47,479 nt of DNA, from positions 1 through 47,479 of the forward strand of contig DXAC01000107.1 in NCBI GenBank assembly GCA_019117205.1, read 5' to 3'. Of the stretch, positions 33,634 through 43,518 are shown in pieces. Position numbers and translations under genes: made by a program. Under the pieces are notes generated by a model, which worked only from the letters and a program-made list of their open reading frames with translations, was not told where the DNA came from and searched no databases. Numbering within the stretch: the first letter of the stretch is position 1; each line of letters begins with the position of its first letter. This DNA comes from Candidatus Allofournierella merdigallinarum. Lineage in GTDB: Bacteria > Bacillota > Clostridia > Oscillospirales > Ruminococcaceae.

Positions 33634-35346
33634 ATGTATAAAGAAGAGTACGAGCGCTGGCTTGCGGCCGACCTGGACGACGCGGACCTGAAACCGGAGC
33701 TGGAGAGCGTCGCCGGCGACGACGAGGCCATCAAGGACCGTTTCGCCGTGGCGCTGAAATTCGGCACCGCCGGCCTGCGGGGGGTCATCGGCGCCGGCAC
33801 CAACCGGATGAACGTGTATGTGGTGCGTCAGGCCACCCAGGGCCTGGCCAACTGGGTAAAGACCCAGGGCGGCACCCAGACGGTGGCCATCAGCTACGAC
33901 AGCCGCATCAAGAGCGACGTGTTTGCCAAAGCCGCCGCCGAGGTGCTGGCCGCCAACGGGGTGAAGGTGCGCATCTACAAGGCGCTGATGCCGGTGCCCG
34001 CGCTGAGCTTCGCCACCCGCTACTATAACTGCAACGCCGGCATCATGGTCACCGCCAGCCACAACCCCGCCAAGTACAACGGCTACAAGGCCTACGGGCC
34101 GGACGGCTGCCAGATGACCGACGAGGCCGCCGACATCGTCTACGCGGAGATCCAAAAGACCGACGTGCTCACCGGCGCCAAGGCCATGCCCTTTGCCGAG
34201 GCGCTGGCCGCCGGCCTGGTGGAGTACGTGGGCGAGGATTGCTACGAGGCCCTGTACGCCGCCATCGAGAGCCGCCAGGTGCGGCCGGGCCTGTGCGCCG
34301 ACGCGGGCCTCAAGCTGGTGTACAGCCCGCTGAACGGCAGCGGCCTGGTGCCGGTGACCCGGGTGCTGGGCGACATGGGCATCACCGACATCACCATCGT
34401 GCCCGAGCAGAAAGATCCGGACGGCAACTTCCCCACCTGCCCCTATCCCAACCCGGAAATTTTCGAGGCGCTGCGCTTAGGGCTGGAGCTGGCGAAAACC
34501 TCCGGCGCGGACCTGATGCTGGCCACCGACCCGGACGCCGACCGTGTGGGCATCGCCGTGCGCTGCAAGGACGGCAGCTACGAGCTGCTGTCCGGCAACG
34601 AGGTGGGCGTGCTGCTGCTGGACTACATCTGCGCCGGCCGCATCGAAAAGGGCACCATGCCCGAAAAGCCGGTCATGGTCAAGAGCATCGTGTCCACCCC
34701 CCTGGCGGACGTGGTGGCCGCCCACTACGGCGTCGAGTGCCGCAATGTGCTCACCGGCTTCAAGTGGATCGGCGACCAGATCGCCCGGCTGGAGGCCGCG
34801 GGCGAGGTGGAGCGGTTCATCTTCGGCTTTGAGGAGAGCTACGGCTATCTCGCCGGCAGCTACGTGCGGGACAAGGACGCCATCATCGGCAGTATGCTCA
34901 TCTGCGAGATGGCCGCCTACTACCGCAGCATCGGCTCCTCCATCAAGGAGGAACTGGAGCGCATCTACGCCCAGTACGGCCGCTACCTGAACAAGGTGGA
35001 CTCCTACGAGTTCCCGGGCCTTTCCGGCATGGACAAGATGGCCGGCATCATGCAGCAGCTCCGGGACGAGCCTCCGGCGGAATTTGCCGGCTACAAGGTG
35101 CTCACCGTGGCGGACTACAAGGCCCGCACCCTCACCGAGCTGGCCACCGGCAAGGTCACCCCCATCGACCTGCCCGCCGCCAACGTGCTGATCTACGCCC
35201 TGGAGGGCGGCGCCACCGTGGTGGTGCGCCCCAGCGGCACCGAGCCCAAGATCAAGACCTACTTCACCACCCTGGGCAAGGACCTGGCCGAGGCCGAGGC
35301 CCAAAAGGACGCCCTGGCCGCCGCCCTGAAGCCCCTGCTGGCCTGA
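33634..35346 (+). CDS. Alpha-phosphoglucomutase / phosphomannomutase
   Basis: The 570-aa product belongs to the long Firmicutes phosphoglucomutase branch (PgcA-like). It has the phosphoserine loop TASHNPAKYNG with S142, the magnesium loop DPDADR (299-304), the sugar loop FEESYGYL and the phosphate loop RPSGTEPKIKTY. It converts glucose-6-phosphate to glucose-1-phosphate for cell-wall and storage polymers. Start at 33634 (MYKEEYERW) after GCAGGTGG; the frame is open upstream across the promoter. Single gene. Confidence 0.95.
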   Translation: MYKEEYERWLAADLDDADLKPELESVAGDDEAIKDRFAVALKFGTAGLRGVIGAGTNRMNVYVVRQATQGLANWVKTQGGTQTVAISYDSRIKSDVFAKAAAEVLAANGVKVRIYKALMPVPALSFATRYYNCNAGIMVTASHNPAKYNGYKAYGPDGCQMTDEAADIVYAEIQKTDVLTGAKAMPFAEALAAGLVEYVGEDCYEALYAAIESRQVRPGLCADAGLKLVYSPLNGSGLVPVTRVLGDMGITDITIVPEQKDPDGNFPTCPYPNPEIFEALRLGLELAKTSGADLMLATDPDADRVGIAVRCKDGSYELLSGNEVGVLLLDYICAGRIEKGTMPEKPVMVKSIVSTPLADVVAAHYGVECRNVLTGFKWIGDQIARLEAAGEVERFIFGFEESYGYLAGSYVRDKDAIIGSMLICEMAAYYRSIGSSIKEELERIYAQYGRYLNKVDSYEFPGLSGMDKMAGIMQQLRDEPPAEFAGYKVLTVADYKARTLTELATGKVTPIDLPAANVLIYALEGGATVVVRPSGTEPKIKTYFTTLGKDLAEAEAQKDALAAALKPLLA

Positions 35347-35362
35347 GTACATAAAACCATTG

Positions 35363-35391
35363 CCGCCCCGCCTCCCGGCGGGGCGGTTTTT
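35363..35391 (+). terminator. Terminator after phosphoglucomutase
   Basis: A 10-bp perfect stem (35363-35372 with 35377-35386) with a TCCC loop is followed by T5. Confidence 0.88.
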
Positions 35392-35461
35392 CTGCCCGGT
35401 GCAATAACCTGCGGCGCCAAGGCGTTTTCCTTATAGAAACAAGGAAAAGGAGGCCCTGCCC

Positions 35462-36211
35462 ATGAAACGCCTGATCGCTTTGCTGCTTGCCCTGTGCCTG
35501 GCAGGCTGTTCCGCCCCTGCGTCCGCCCCCCAAACGGAGGAGCACGAGACCTACCGCATCGCCGACGGGGCCGGAAGCGGCAGCCTGCTGCTGGCCGGGC
35601 AGGGGGAGCATGGAAGCCTCGACCGGCTGAGCACCGGCGACCTGCCCGTCACCCTGGACGGAAAAGAGGCGAGCGTCGCCGACCTCAAGGACGGTATGCT
35701 GGTCACGGTGTATTTCACCGGCGGGATGCAGATGAGCTATCCCGGCGGGTTTTACGAGCCCTTGCGGCTGGAGGCGGAAACCGCCGGCGCCGACGACCGG
35801 GTGGGTCTGGCCCTCCAGGCGCTGGAGGACCTGTGGAGCGAGGACACTGCTCTCAATGAGAACATCGAGCAGCTGTCAGTTTACATCGACGAGGCGCTGG
35901 TGCCCAACGCCGCCGAGCGGGCCGCCGTGGTCTGGCGCTTTGCCGAGCTGCACCAGATCCTGGACCCGCTGACCTACAGCTGGCAGGAACTGTGCGACGA
36001 GGGCTATGTGAACGAGGAAGAACTTTCCTGGGAAAAGGGTTGCTATTTCGAGCTAAAGGCCGCGGAGGACGCAGGAACGGGCAAGACCCTCCGCTTCGAC
36101 GCCCAGAAATGGCGGGGCGGCCTGGCGGCCATCTTCTACGACGGCTGCACCGGGCGGAGGAACGCCGACGGCAGCTGGAGCTACCAGCGGGGCGCTTTCG
36201 CCATCGCCTGA
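35462..36211 (+). CDS. Hypothetical lipoprotein
   Basis: The 249-aa product has a lipoprotein signal: MKRLIALLLALCLAGC, with the lipobox LAGC and lipidated C16. The mature part starts with a Ser/Pro/Ala-rich linker, then a small beta-rich domain (residues 30-105: YRIADGAGSGSLLLAG, TVYFTGGMQ) and an acidic helical domain (about 110-249) with WSEDTALNENIEQL and WRFAELHQILDPLTY. It would sit on the outer face of the cytoplasmic membrane. I recognise no family. Ribosome binding site AAGGAGG. No promoter was identified between the pgm terminator and the start. Confidence 0.82.
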   Translation: MKRLIALLLALCLAGCSAPASAPQTEEHETYRIADGAGSGSLLLAGQGEHGSLDRLSTGDLPVTLDGKEASVADLKDGMLVTVYFTGGMQMSYPGGFYEPLRLEAETAGADDRVGLALQALEDLWSEDTALNENIEQLSVYIDEALVPNAAERAAVVWRFAELHQILDPLTYSWQELCDEGYVNEEELSWEKGCYFELKAAEDAGTGKTLRFDAQKWRGGLAAIFYDGCTGRRNADGSWSYQRGAFAIA

Positions 36212-36257
36212 CGCTTTTTTGCCCGGGCGGTCCGGCCGCCCGGGCGGGCAAAACCGC

Positions 36258-36286
36258 TTGACAGGCCCGCCGGCCTGTGCTATAAT
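36258..36286 (+). promoter_or_regulatory. Perfect consensus promoter of rpmE
   Basis: TTGACA (36258-36263) and TATAAT (36281-36286) with 17 bases between them, 135 bases before the rpmE start. Confidence 0.92.
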
Positions 36287-36292
36287 GCTCTG

Positions 36293-36418
36293 GCAATCGT
36301 TCCGATGGCTGCTCCGTGCGCACAGGATGGCGCACGCTGGTAGCCTCCCATTGAAGGTTGTGATGGGCGTATGTAAAGAGCATAGCCCCCGAAGTCATGA
36401 ACCAGAAAGAGGTGAACC
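36293..36418 (+). ncRNA. Candidate L31 leader RNA
   Basis: About 130 untranslated bases separate the rpmE promoter from its start. They contain hairpin potential: GTGCGCA/GCGCAC near 36317-36340, and CCCAT/ATGGG near 36347-36367. Position and size fit an autoregulatory L31 leader of the kind reported upstream of rpmE in several phyla. I have not folded it and cannot match it to a family by eye. Confidence 0.45.
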
Positions 36419-36421
36419 GTA

Positions 36422-36625
36422 ATGAAACAGGGCATCCATCCCAAGTACATGGACTGCACCATCACCTGCGCCTGCGGTGAGGTCATCCATACCCGCTCCA
36501 CCAAGCCGGAGATCCACGTGGAGGTCTGCTCCAAGTGCCATCCCTTCTACACCGGCAAGCAGAAGCTGGTGGACACCGGCGGCCGTGTGGACCGCTTCAA
36601 CAAGCGTTTCGGCCTGAAGAAGTAA
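36422..36625 (+). CDS. rpmE: 50S ribosomal protein L31
   Basis: The 67-aa product starts MKQGIHPKY and has four cysteines as C-x3-C-x-C and CSKC, the zinc-containing form of L31, plus the [12 protein letters not shown]-terminus. Expressed alone between a consensus promoter with a long leader and a strong terminator. No zinc-free L31 paralogue is present in this window. Confidence 0.97.
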   Translation: MKQGIHPKYMDCTITCACGEVIHTRSTKPEIHVEVCSKCHPFYTGKQKLVDTGGRVDRFNKRFGLKK

Positions 36626-36636
36626 AAGACCCATCG

Positions 36637-36666
36637 AAAAGGCGGTTTGGCTACAAACCGCCTTTT
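36637..36666 (+). terminator. Terminator after rpmE
   Basis: A 13-bp perfect stem (36637-36649 with 36654-36666) including A4/T4, with a GCTA loop and two further T. Confidence 0.9.
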
Positions 36667-36697
36667 TTGTCGTGTTTTGATCCGGGGGGACACCGCC

Positions 36698-37318
36698 ATG
36701 GAGGACTACCGCACCATCGAGGGCACCGCCACCGCCGAGGTGGAGGAAAAGCGCAGCCGTTTCATCGCCCTGGCCGCCTTTGCGAACAGCGAGGAGCAGG
36801 CCCTGGCGGTGCTGGACGGGGTGCGCGCCGCCCACCGCACCGCCCGCCACAACGTTTACGCCTATGTGCTGCGGGAGGGGGCCCGCACCCGCTACTCCGA
36901 CGACGGCGAGCCGGCCAAGACCGCCGGCCTGCCGGTGCTGGAGGCCATCCGCCACGCGGGCCTCACCGACTGCATCGTGGTGGTCACCCGGTACTTCGGC
37001 GGCACCCTGCTGGGCACCGGCGGGCTGGTGCGCGCCTACACCGAGAGCGCCTCGGCCGCCCTGGCCGCCGCGAGGGTGGTCACCGTGCGGGCCTGCGTGC
37101 GCCTTACGGTGGCGGTGGACTACGCCCTCTACGAGCGGGCGGCCCAGCTTTTGCAAAGCGCGGGGGGCAGGCTGGACGAGCCGGTGTTCGCCGACAAGGT
37201 CACCCTGGCCGCCCTGCTGCCCGCCGGGGCCGAGGCGCCGCTGCTGCCCGCTTTCGCCGAGCTCAGCCGGGGGGCGGCCCGGCCCGAGGTGTCCCGGCCC
37301 TTTTACGCCCCCTTTTGA
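36698..37318 (+). CDS. YigZ/IMPACT family protein
   Basis: The 206-aa product is a YigZ (UPF0029/IMPACT) protein: KRSRFIALAAF at the N-terminus, SDDGEPAKTAGLPVLEAI and VVTRYFGGTLLGTGGLVRAY are the family motifs, followed by a ferredoxin-like C-terminal domain. Eukaryotic IMPACT modulates translation control through Gcn2 binding; the bacterial role is not settled. The ATG at 36698 follows GGGGGGA; an in-frame ATG at 36647 lies inside the rpmE terminator. Confidence 0.92.
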   Translation: MEDYRTIEGTATAEVEEKRSRFIALAAFANSEEQALAVLDGVRAAHRTARHNVYAYVLREGARTRYSDDGEPAKTAGLPVLEAIRHAGLTDCIVVVTRYFGGTLLGTGGLVRAYTESASAALAAARVVTVRACVRLTVAVDYALYERAAQLLQSAGGRLDEPVFADKVTLAALLPAGAEAPLLPAFAELSRGAARPEVSRPFYAPF

Positions 37319-37363
37319 CAGCCCCCGCGCCGGCGGAAAATTTTTTGCGGATTTTTTAAAGGG

Positions 37364-37391
37364 TTTTGGGCCTTTGCCTCGTATATACAAT
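37364..37391 (+). promoter_or_regulatory. Candidate promoter of dgt-dnaG-sigA
   Basis: TTTTGG (37364-37369) and TACAAT (37386-37391) with a 16-base spacer sit in an AT-rich patch before dgt. The -35 box is poor. Confidence 0.45.
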
Positions 37392-37433
37392 ATACCGGAA
37401 GTTTCGCCGCCCGGCACAAAAGGAGGGAGCGCC

Positions 37434-38441
37434 ATGTCAAGCACCCCGCGGGAATACACCGAACAGGTGGAAAAGAGCGTCCTTGCGCCCTGGGCGGCGC
37501 TGAGCAGCCACAGCCGGGGCCGCCTCGTGCCGGAGGAGGCGTGCCCCCTGCGCACCTGCTACCAGCGGGACCGGGACCGGATCATCCACTGCAAATCTTT
37601 CCGGCGCTTAAAACAAAAGACCCAGGTGTTCCTCTCGCCAGAGGGCGACCACTACCGCACCCGGCTCACCCACACGCTGGAGGTCAACCAGATCGCCCGC
37701 ACCGTCGCCCGGGCCCTGCGGCTCAACGAGGACCTGGCGGAGGCCATCGCCCTGGGGCACGATCTGGGCCACACCCCCTTCGGCCACGCGGGCGAGCGGG
37801 CGCTGAACAAGCTGTGCCCCGGGGGCTTCAAGCACTACCAGCAGAGCGTGCGGGTGGTGGACAAGCTGGAGAAGAACTTCCAGGGGCTCAACCTCACCTG
37901 GGAGGTGCGCAACGGCATCATCTGCCACACAAAGGGCAAGTGGGCCGCCACGCTGGAGGGCCAGGCCGTGCGCTATGCAGACCGCATCGCCTATATGAAC
38001 CACGACATCGAGGACGCCATCACCGCCGGCGTGCTCTCGCCCGCCGCCCTGCCCGCCGAGATCGTGGCGGTGCTGGGCGACACCAAGAGCCGGCGCATCT
38101 CCACCCTCATCCGGGACCTGGTGGACAACAGCGGGCCGGAGGGGCTCGCGTTCAGCCCGCTGGTGGGGGAGGCCTACGAGGCGCTCCACGACTTCATGTA
38201 CTCCACCGTGTATGTGGACAAGGAGGCCAAGCGGGAGGAGCAAAAGGTGGAAAAGGTCATCACCGAGCTCTACGAGCGGCTGCTGGCCGACCCGGGCCTT
38301 TTGCCGGACGGCTTTTTGCAGATCGCCTACCAGGAGGGTGCCGACCGGGCGGTGACCGACTATATCAGCGGCATGAGCGACGAGTTCGCCATCCGCATGT
38401 TCGAGGACCTGTTCGTGCCCAAAAAGTGGCACGTGCTTTGA
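37434..38441 (+). CDS. dgt: dGTP triphosphohydrolase (HD domain)
   Basis: The 335-aa product removes triphosphate from dGTP or related dNTPs. The HD metal site is spread over RTRLTHTLEV, the GHDLGHTPFGH motif and the YADRIAYMNHDIEDA stretch. Length and motifs match the shorter dGTPase-like type common in Firmicutes. It stands first in dgt-dnaG-sigA, the conserved clostridial macromolecular synthesis cluster; dnaG begins 32 bases later. Start after AAAGGAGGG. Confidence 0.93.
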   Translation: MSSTPREYTEQVEKSVLAPWAALSSHSRGRLVPEEACPLRTCYQRDRDRIIHCKSFRRLKQKTQVFLSPEGDHYRTRLTHTLEVNQIARTVARALRLNEDLAEAIALGHDLGHTPFGHAGERALNKLCPGGFKHYQQSVRVVDKLEKNFQGLNLTWEVRNGIICHTKGKWAATLEGQAVRYADRIAYMNHDIEDAITAGVLSPAALPAEIVAVLGDTKSRRISTLIRDLVDNSGPEGLAFSPLVGEAYEALHDFMYSTVYVDKEAKREEQKVEKVITELYERLLADPGLLPDGFLQIAYQEGADRAVTDYISGMSDEFAIRMFEDLFVPKKWHVL

Positions 38442-38473
38442 AAAACGCGCCGGGACAAGGGGGGTGAGGCCGT

Positions 38474-40255
38474 GTGATCCCGCGGGAATATGTGGAGGAA
38501 GTGGTGCGCCGCAGCGACATCACCGAGGTGGTGAGCAGCTATGTGCAGCTGCGCCACCGGGGCCGCACCCACACCGGCCTGTGTCCGTTCCACAGCGAGA
38601 AGACCCCCTCCTTTGTGGTCTACCCCGAGACCCAGAGCTTCTACTGCTTCGGCTGCGGGGCGGGGGGCGACGTGATCAACTTTGTGCGCCGCATCTCCAA
38701 CCTGGACTATGTGGAGGCGGTGAAGCTGCTGGCGGGCCGGGCGGGGATGCCCATGCCCGAGGAGGACGACAAGGCGGGCCGCCTGCGCAGCAGGGTGCTG
38801 GCCGTCAACAAGGAGGCCGCCCGCTTTTTCTACGAGCAGCTCAACGCCGACACCGACGCCGCCCGCACCGCCCGGGCCTACTGGCGGGGGCGGGGCCTGT
38901 CGGACGCCACCATCCGCCGCTTTGGGCTGGGCTACTCGCCGGACGACTTCGGGGCCCTGCGCCGCCATCTGCGAAGCAAGGGCTACACCGAGGAGGAGAT
39001 GCTGGCCTCCGGCCTGGAAAAGCGCAGCGAAAAGGGTAACGTCTACGACGTGTTCCGGGGCCGGGTGATGACCCCCATCTTCGACCTGCGGGGCAATGTC
39101 ATCGCCTTTGGCGGCCGGGTGCTGGGGGACGAAAAACCCAAATACATCAACAGCCCCGAGACCATCGTTTACAAAAAGAGCAAGGCGATGTTCGCCTTGA
39201 ACATCGCCAAGAAAAGCGCCTCCCGCCGGTACATCCTCTGCGAGGGCTATATGGATGTGATCAGCCTGCATCAGGCGGGATTTGACACCGCGGTGGCCGC
39301 CTGCGGCACCGCCCTCACGGCGGATCAGGTGCGGCTGCTGGGGGAGTACGCCGATGAAGTGGTGCTCTGCTACGACTCGGACGAGGCCGGCCAGAAAGCC
39401 ACCGCCCGCAGCCTGGGCCTCTTTGCCGACAGCCCGGTAAAGGTGTCGGTGCTGAACATCCCCGGCGCGAAAGACCCGGACGAGTTCATCAAAAAGTACG
39501 GCAGAGAGCGCTTTGAGCAGCTGCTCAACGGCACCGCCAACGCCATCGAGTATAAGCTTGCCAGGGTGCGGGAAAAGTATGACCTGGCCCGCCCGGCGGA
39601 CCGGGTGGAGTACATCAAGGAGGCCATCCGCCTTTTGGCCGGCCGGCTGACCCCCACCGAGCGGGAGGTCTACGCCGGGCGGCTGGCGGAGGAGACCGAC
39701 GTGGCCAAGGCCAACGTGATGGCCCAGCTGGATGCGGCGGTGCGCACCGCCCGCCGCAAGGCCCAGCGGGAAAAGGAGCGGGAACTGCTGACCAAAAGCG
39801 CCGGCGGGGACATCAAGCTGCCCTACAACGCCCCGGGGGGCGAAAAGGCCCTGGGGGTGGCAAACGCCGAGCAGCAGCTGGTGGCCGCCCTGCTGCGGGA
39901 CCCGTCGCTGATCCCCCTGGCGGCGGACAGGGCGAAGCCGGAGAACTTCCTGTTGGAGGACATGGCCGCCGCCTACGCCGCCCTGCTGGAGGTCTACCGC
40001 CAGGGCGCCGTGCCGGACCTGGCCGCCCTGGCCGCCACCCTGCCGGAGGCCACCGTGAGCCGCCTCTCGCTGCTTCTGGCCCGCAACTACGATGTGGGCC
40101 TGGGCCGTCGGGACGTGGAGATGTACCTGGACCGGCTGGAACAAAGCGTGCCCCAGAGCTCCAAAGCGGGGGATATGACCGGCGAGCAGCTGGAGGAATA
40201 CATGGAGCGGCTGCGGCAGAAAAAGAAAAAGACGAGCGGCCCCGCGCCGCTCTGA
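38474..40255 (+). CDS. dnaG: DNA primase
   Basis: The 593-aa product makes RNA primers at the replication fork. An N-terminal zinc-binding domain (C37, H40, C58, C61), the RNA polymerase domain with the TOPRIM motifs CEGYMDVI (near 256) and YDSDEAG, and a C-terminal helicase-interaction domain (about 450-593) that binds DnaB are all present. GTG start at 38474 after AAGGGGGG. It precedes sigA by 60 bases. Confidence 0.96.
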   Translation: MIPREYVEEVVRRSDITEVVSSYVQLRHRGRTHTGLCPFHSEKTPSFVVYPETQSFYCFGCGAGGDVINFVRRISNLDYVEAVKLLAGRAGMPMPEEDDKAGRLRSRVLAVNKEAARFFYEQLNADTDAARTARAYWRGRGLSDATIRRFGLGYSPDDFGALRRHLRSKGYTEEEMLASGLEKRSEKGNVYDVFRGRVMTPIFDLRGNVIAFGGRVLGDEKPKYINSPETIVYKKSKAMFALNIAKKSASRRYILCEGYMDVISLHQAGFDTAVAACGTALTADQVRLLGEYADEVVLCYDSDEAGQKATARSLGLFADSPVKVSVLNIPGAKDPDEFIKKYGRERFEQLLNGTANAIEYKLARVREKYDLARPADRVEYIKEAIRLLAGRLTPTEREVYAGRLAEETDVAKANVMAQLDAAVRTARRKAQREKERELLTKSAGGDIKLPYNAPGGEKALGVANAEQQLVAALLRDPSLIPLAADRAKPENFLLEDMAAAYAALLEVYRQGAVPDLAALAATLPEATVSRLSLLLARNYDVGLGRRDVEMYLDRLEQSVPQSSKAGDMTGEQLEEYMERLRQKKKKTSGPAPL

Positions 40256-40315
40256 CCACACTCCGCCCCCGGCGGAGAATACCACAGGGACGAAGCACCC
40301 AGGAGGACGTTTCAA

Positions 40316-41557
<1,242 letters not shown>

Positions 41558-41570
41558 ATGTAAAGGTTTC

Positions 41571-41600
41571 GCCGCAGGCGTTCGCGCCTGCGGCTTTTTT
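41571..41600 (+). terminator. Terminator after sigA
   Basis: A 10-bp perfect stem (41571-41580 with 41585-41594) with a stable TTCG tetraloop is followed by T6. Confidence 0.92.
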
Positions 41601-41609
41601 GTGCGCGCC

Positions 41610-41638
41610 TGTAAGAAATACGTGTCCGTATCCGTATA
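41610..41638 (+). promoter_or_regulatory. Candidate autoregulated ECF promoter
   Basis: TGTAAG (41610-41615) and CGTATA (41633-41638) are 17 bases apart in front of the ECF sigma gene; there is no SigA-type promoter here. A tandem repeat TCCGTATCCGTA (41625-41636) lies in the spacer and overlaps the second box. ECF factors commonly transcribe their own gene from a distinct promoter of this layout. Confidence 0.45.
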
Positions 41639-41689
41639 AGGGGACGAAAGCGCTTTCAAAACAGAGAGGAGGCGGCCGAAACGGACTGC

Positions 41690-42208
41690 ATGAACGAACG
41701 GGAGCTGGTGGAGGGCATCGCCCGCAAAGAGGAAGAGGCGGCCCGCGCGCTGGTGGAACAGTACGGCGGGCTGCTGCGGGCGGTCATCCGCCGCCACGCG
41801 CCCGGCCTGGACGAGGAGGACCTGCTGGCCGACGCGCTGCTGGCCATCTGGCAGAACATCCACCGCTTTGATAAGCGGGGCAGCTTCAGGAACTGGGCCG
41901 CGGCGGTGGCCCGCTACCGGGCCATCGACGCGGTGCGCAAGGCGGCCCGCAGCACGCCTGCCGGCGACCGGCTGGAAGCGTTGGGCGGCGCCACCCTGGA
42001 CGAATACCTGACGCTGGAACTGGAAGACCTGTTCCGGGGCCTGAGCCCCGCCGACCGGGACCTGCTTCTGGCCCGCTATTACTACGGAGAGACCGCCGAA
42101 GGCCTGGCCGCCCGCCACAACATCACGGTGGGGGCGCTGCACACCCGCCTCGCCCGGGCACGACAGCGGCTGGCGCGGCAACTGCAAGAGAGGAGAGAAA
42201 CGCCATGA
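41690..42208 (+). CDS. ECF-type RNA polymerase sigma factor
   Basis: The 172-aa product has only sigma regions 2 (about 10-75: DEEDLLADALLAIWQNIHRFDKRGSF) and 4 (about 115-165: LSPADRDLLLARYYYGETAEGLAARHNITVGALHTRLARARQRL). Region 4 has the helix-turn-helix that reads the -35 box. It overlaps the next gene by four bases (ATGA), the usual sign of a sigma/anti-sigma pair made in equal amounts. The start follows a GGAGG, with a spacing of about 18 bases from the first GAGG, so initiation may be weak. Confidence 0.92.
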   Translation: MNERELVEGIARKEEEAARALVEQYGGLLRAVIRRHAPGLDEEDLLADALLAIWQNIHRFDKRGSFRNWAAAVARYRAIDAVRKAARSTPAGDRLEALGGATLDEYLTLELEDLFRGLSPADRDLLLARYYYGETAEGLAARHNITVGALHTRLARARQRLARQLQERRETP

Positions 42209-43230
42209 ACGATATCTATGATGCGCTGAACCACGTTTCCATGGATCTGGACGCTTACACCCCCGTGCCGCTGGAAGCAGGGGAGAGCGAACGGCAGGTG
42301 AACCGCCTGCTGGCCGCGAAAAAGACGGAGCGCCCCGCCCTGCGCGTCCACCGCCGGCGCTGGGCCGTGCTGGCCGCGGCGGCGGCCCTGACCGCCTGCC
42401 TGGCGGTGGGCGCGGGCGCGGCCCATTCCTGGAGCGGTGATTTTGCCGCTTTCCTGGGGCTGGGAGAGGAGAACAGCCTGGGCGACATGAGTCTGGGCCT
42501 GGGCCTCAGTCAGACCCTGCCGGGAGGCACCGTCACCCTGGAGGGTGTGCTGGGCGATGACTACTGCATTTATGTGCCTTTCACCGTGGAAGCCCCCGAG
42601 GGCCAGGTGCTGGACGGCACCCTGGACTACGGCTTTGACGACTGCACCCTGTATTCCGATGCCTCCGACGGCATGGTGCAGCACATGGAGATGCTGCCGG
42701 ACGACGATCCCACCGACAACAAGCTCCGCTTTGTGATGATGGCTTCCAGCTCTAAGCCTCTGCGGGGCAAAATGGCGGAAGCGACTGTGTGGAACCTGTT
42801 CAGCTACCCCACCGACACCAGCCGCCTCCACGATGAGGACGCGGTGGTGCCCGGACGGTTCGAGTTCTCGTTCCGGCTGGACTACGAGGACCGCTCCGTT
42901 GTCGTCTGCGACCAGAACACCGATGTGGGCCTGGGCTGGCCCCTGGCCCGGCTGGAGCTCTCGCCGGTGTCGGTCTATCTGGAACTGGACGGCCTGCCGG
43001 AGAACGAGATGAACCCTGCCTTTGATACTTCCATCGTCCTCATCGGCCTCGATGGCAGCCGCCAGGAACTGGTGAGCGACTGGGATCATGAGCAGACGGG
43101 AGAAGGCATCCCCGGCCTGAGCTTTTCCCAGGATGAAAAGGCCGTGCGCATGCTCCTCCAGGCCATCGACCCGGCGCAGTATGCCGCAGTGGAGGTGAAC
43201 GGCACGCTGCTGCCCCTGCCCGCCCTGTGA
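42205..43230 (+). CDS. Membrane-anchored anti-sigma factor-like protein
   Basis: The 341-aa product has a short cytoplasmic part (1-50) that would hold the sigma factor, one membrane helix at about 53-74, and an extracytoplasmic domain of roughly 265 residues rich in beta strands. This is the layout of DUF4179-type anti-sigma proteins in Firmicutes. The outside domain is acidic (many Asp/Glu, DDDPTDN) and has three cysteines (C128, C143 and C232, approximate). The signal sensed is unknown. Coupled to the ECF gene by a four-base overlap and followed by a strong terminator. Confidence 0.82.
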   Translation: MNDIYDALNHVSMDLDAYTPVPLEAGESERQVNRLLAAKKTERPALRVHRRRWAVLAAAAALTACLAVGAGAAHSWSGDFAAFLGLGEENSLGDMSLGLGLSQTLPGGTVTLEGVLGDDYCIYVPFTVEAPEGQVLDGTLDYGFDDCTLYSDASDGMVQHMEMLPDDDPTDNKLRFVMMASSSKPLRGKMAEATVWNLFSYPTDTSRLHDEDAVVPGRFEFSFRLDYEDRSVVVCDQNTDVGLGWPLARLELSPVSVYLELDGLPENEMNPAFDTSIVLIGLDGSRQELVSDWDHEQTGEGIPGLSFSQDEKAVRMLLQAIDPAQYAAVEVNGTLLPLPAL

Positions 43231-43271
43231 TGGGCCGCTCCCGCGCCGAAAACGACAAAATAAGAACACAC

Positions 43272-43305
43272 GTTCCCGGGCGTTCCACGCCCGGGAACTT
43301 TTTTT
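43272..43305 (+). terminator. Terminator after the anti-sigma gene
   Basis: An 11-bp perfect stem (43272-43282 with 43288-43298) with a TTCCA loop is followed by T7. Confidence 0.93.
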
Positions 43306-43325
43306 GCCGATTTGGGGAAAATGGC

Positions 43326-43354
43326 TTGACAGCGCCCTTTTCGCCGGATATACT
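43326..43354 (+). promoter_or_regulatory. Promoter of rpoBC
   Basis: TTGACA (43326-43331) and TATACT (43349-43354) have a 17-base spacer; a second TATA-like sequence (TATAGC, 43362) follows. Confidence 0.88.
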
Positions 43355-43360
43355 GAGTTA

Positions 43361-43518
43361 GTATAGCATAATGGATCAGAACGCCCTTGAACTGTTTTGT
43401 TCCACAAAATATTTTTGAAAGTTTGTGAAAACTGCACAAAACGTTTTGCGGAAAAACGGCGGCGGGGGGCGGCGCTGGTCCATAAGTACAAGATACAGGA
43501 TAGGAGTGGACGCTTTTT
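43361..43518 (+). promoter_or_regulatory. Long AT-rich leader of rpoB
   Basis: About 155 untranslated bases precede rpoB. The first 90 are unusually AT-rich for this genome, with short inverted repeats (TTTTG/CAAAA near 43397-43411, followed by ATTTTTG; AAACGTTT near 43438). A leader of this kind may carry attenuation or feedback control of RNA polymerase synthesis; no known family was recognised. Confidence 0.45.
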
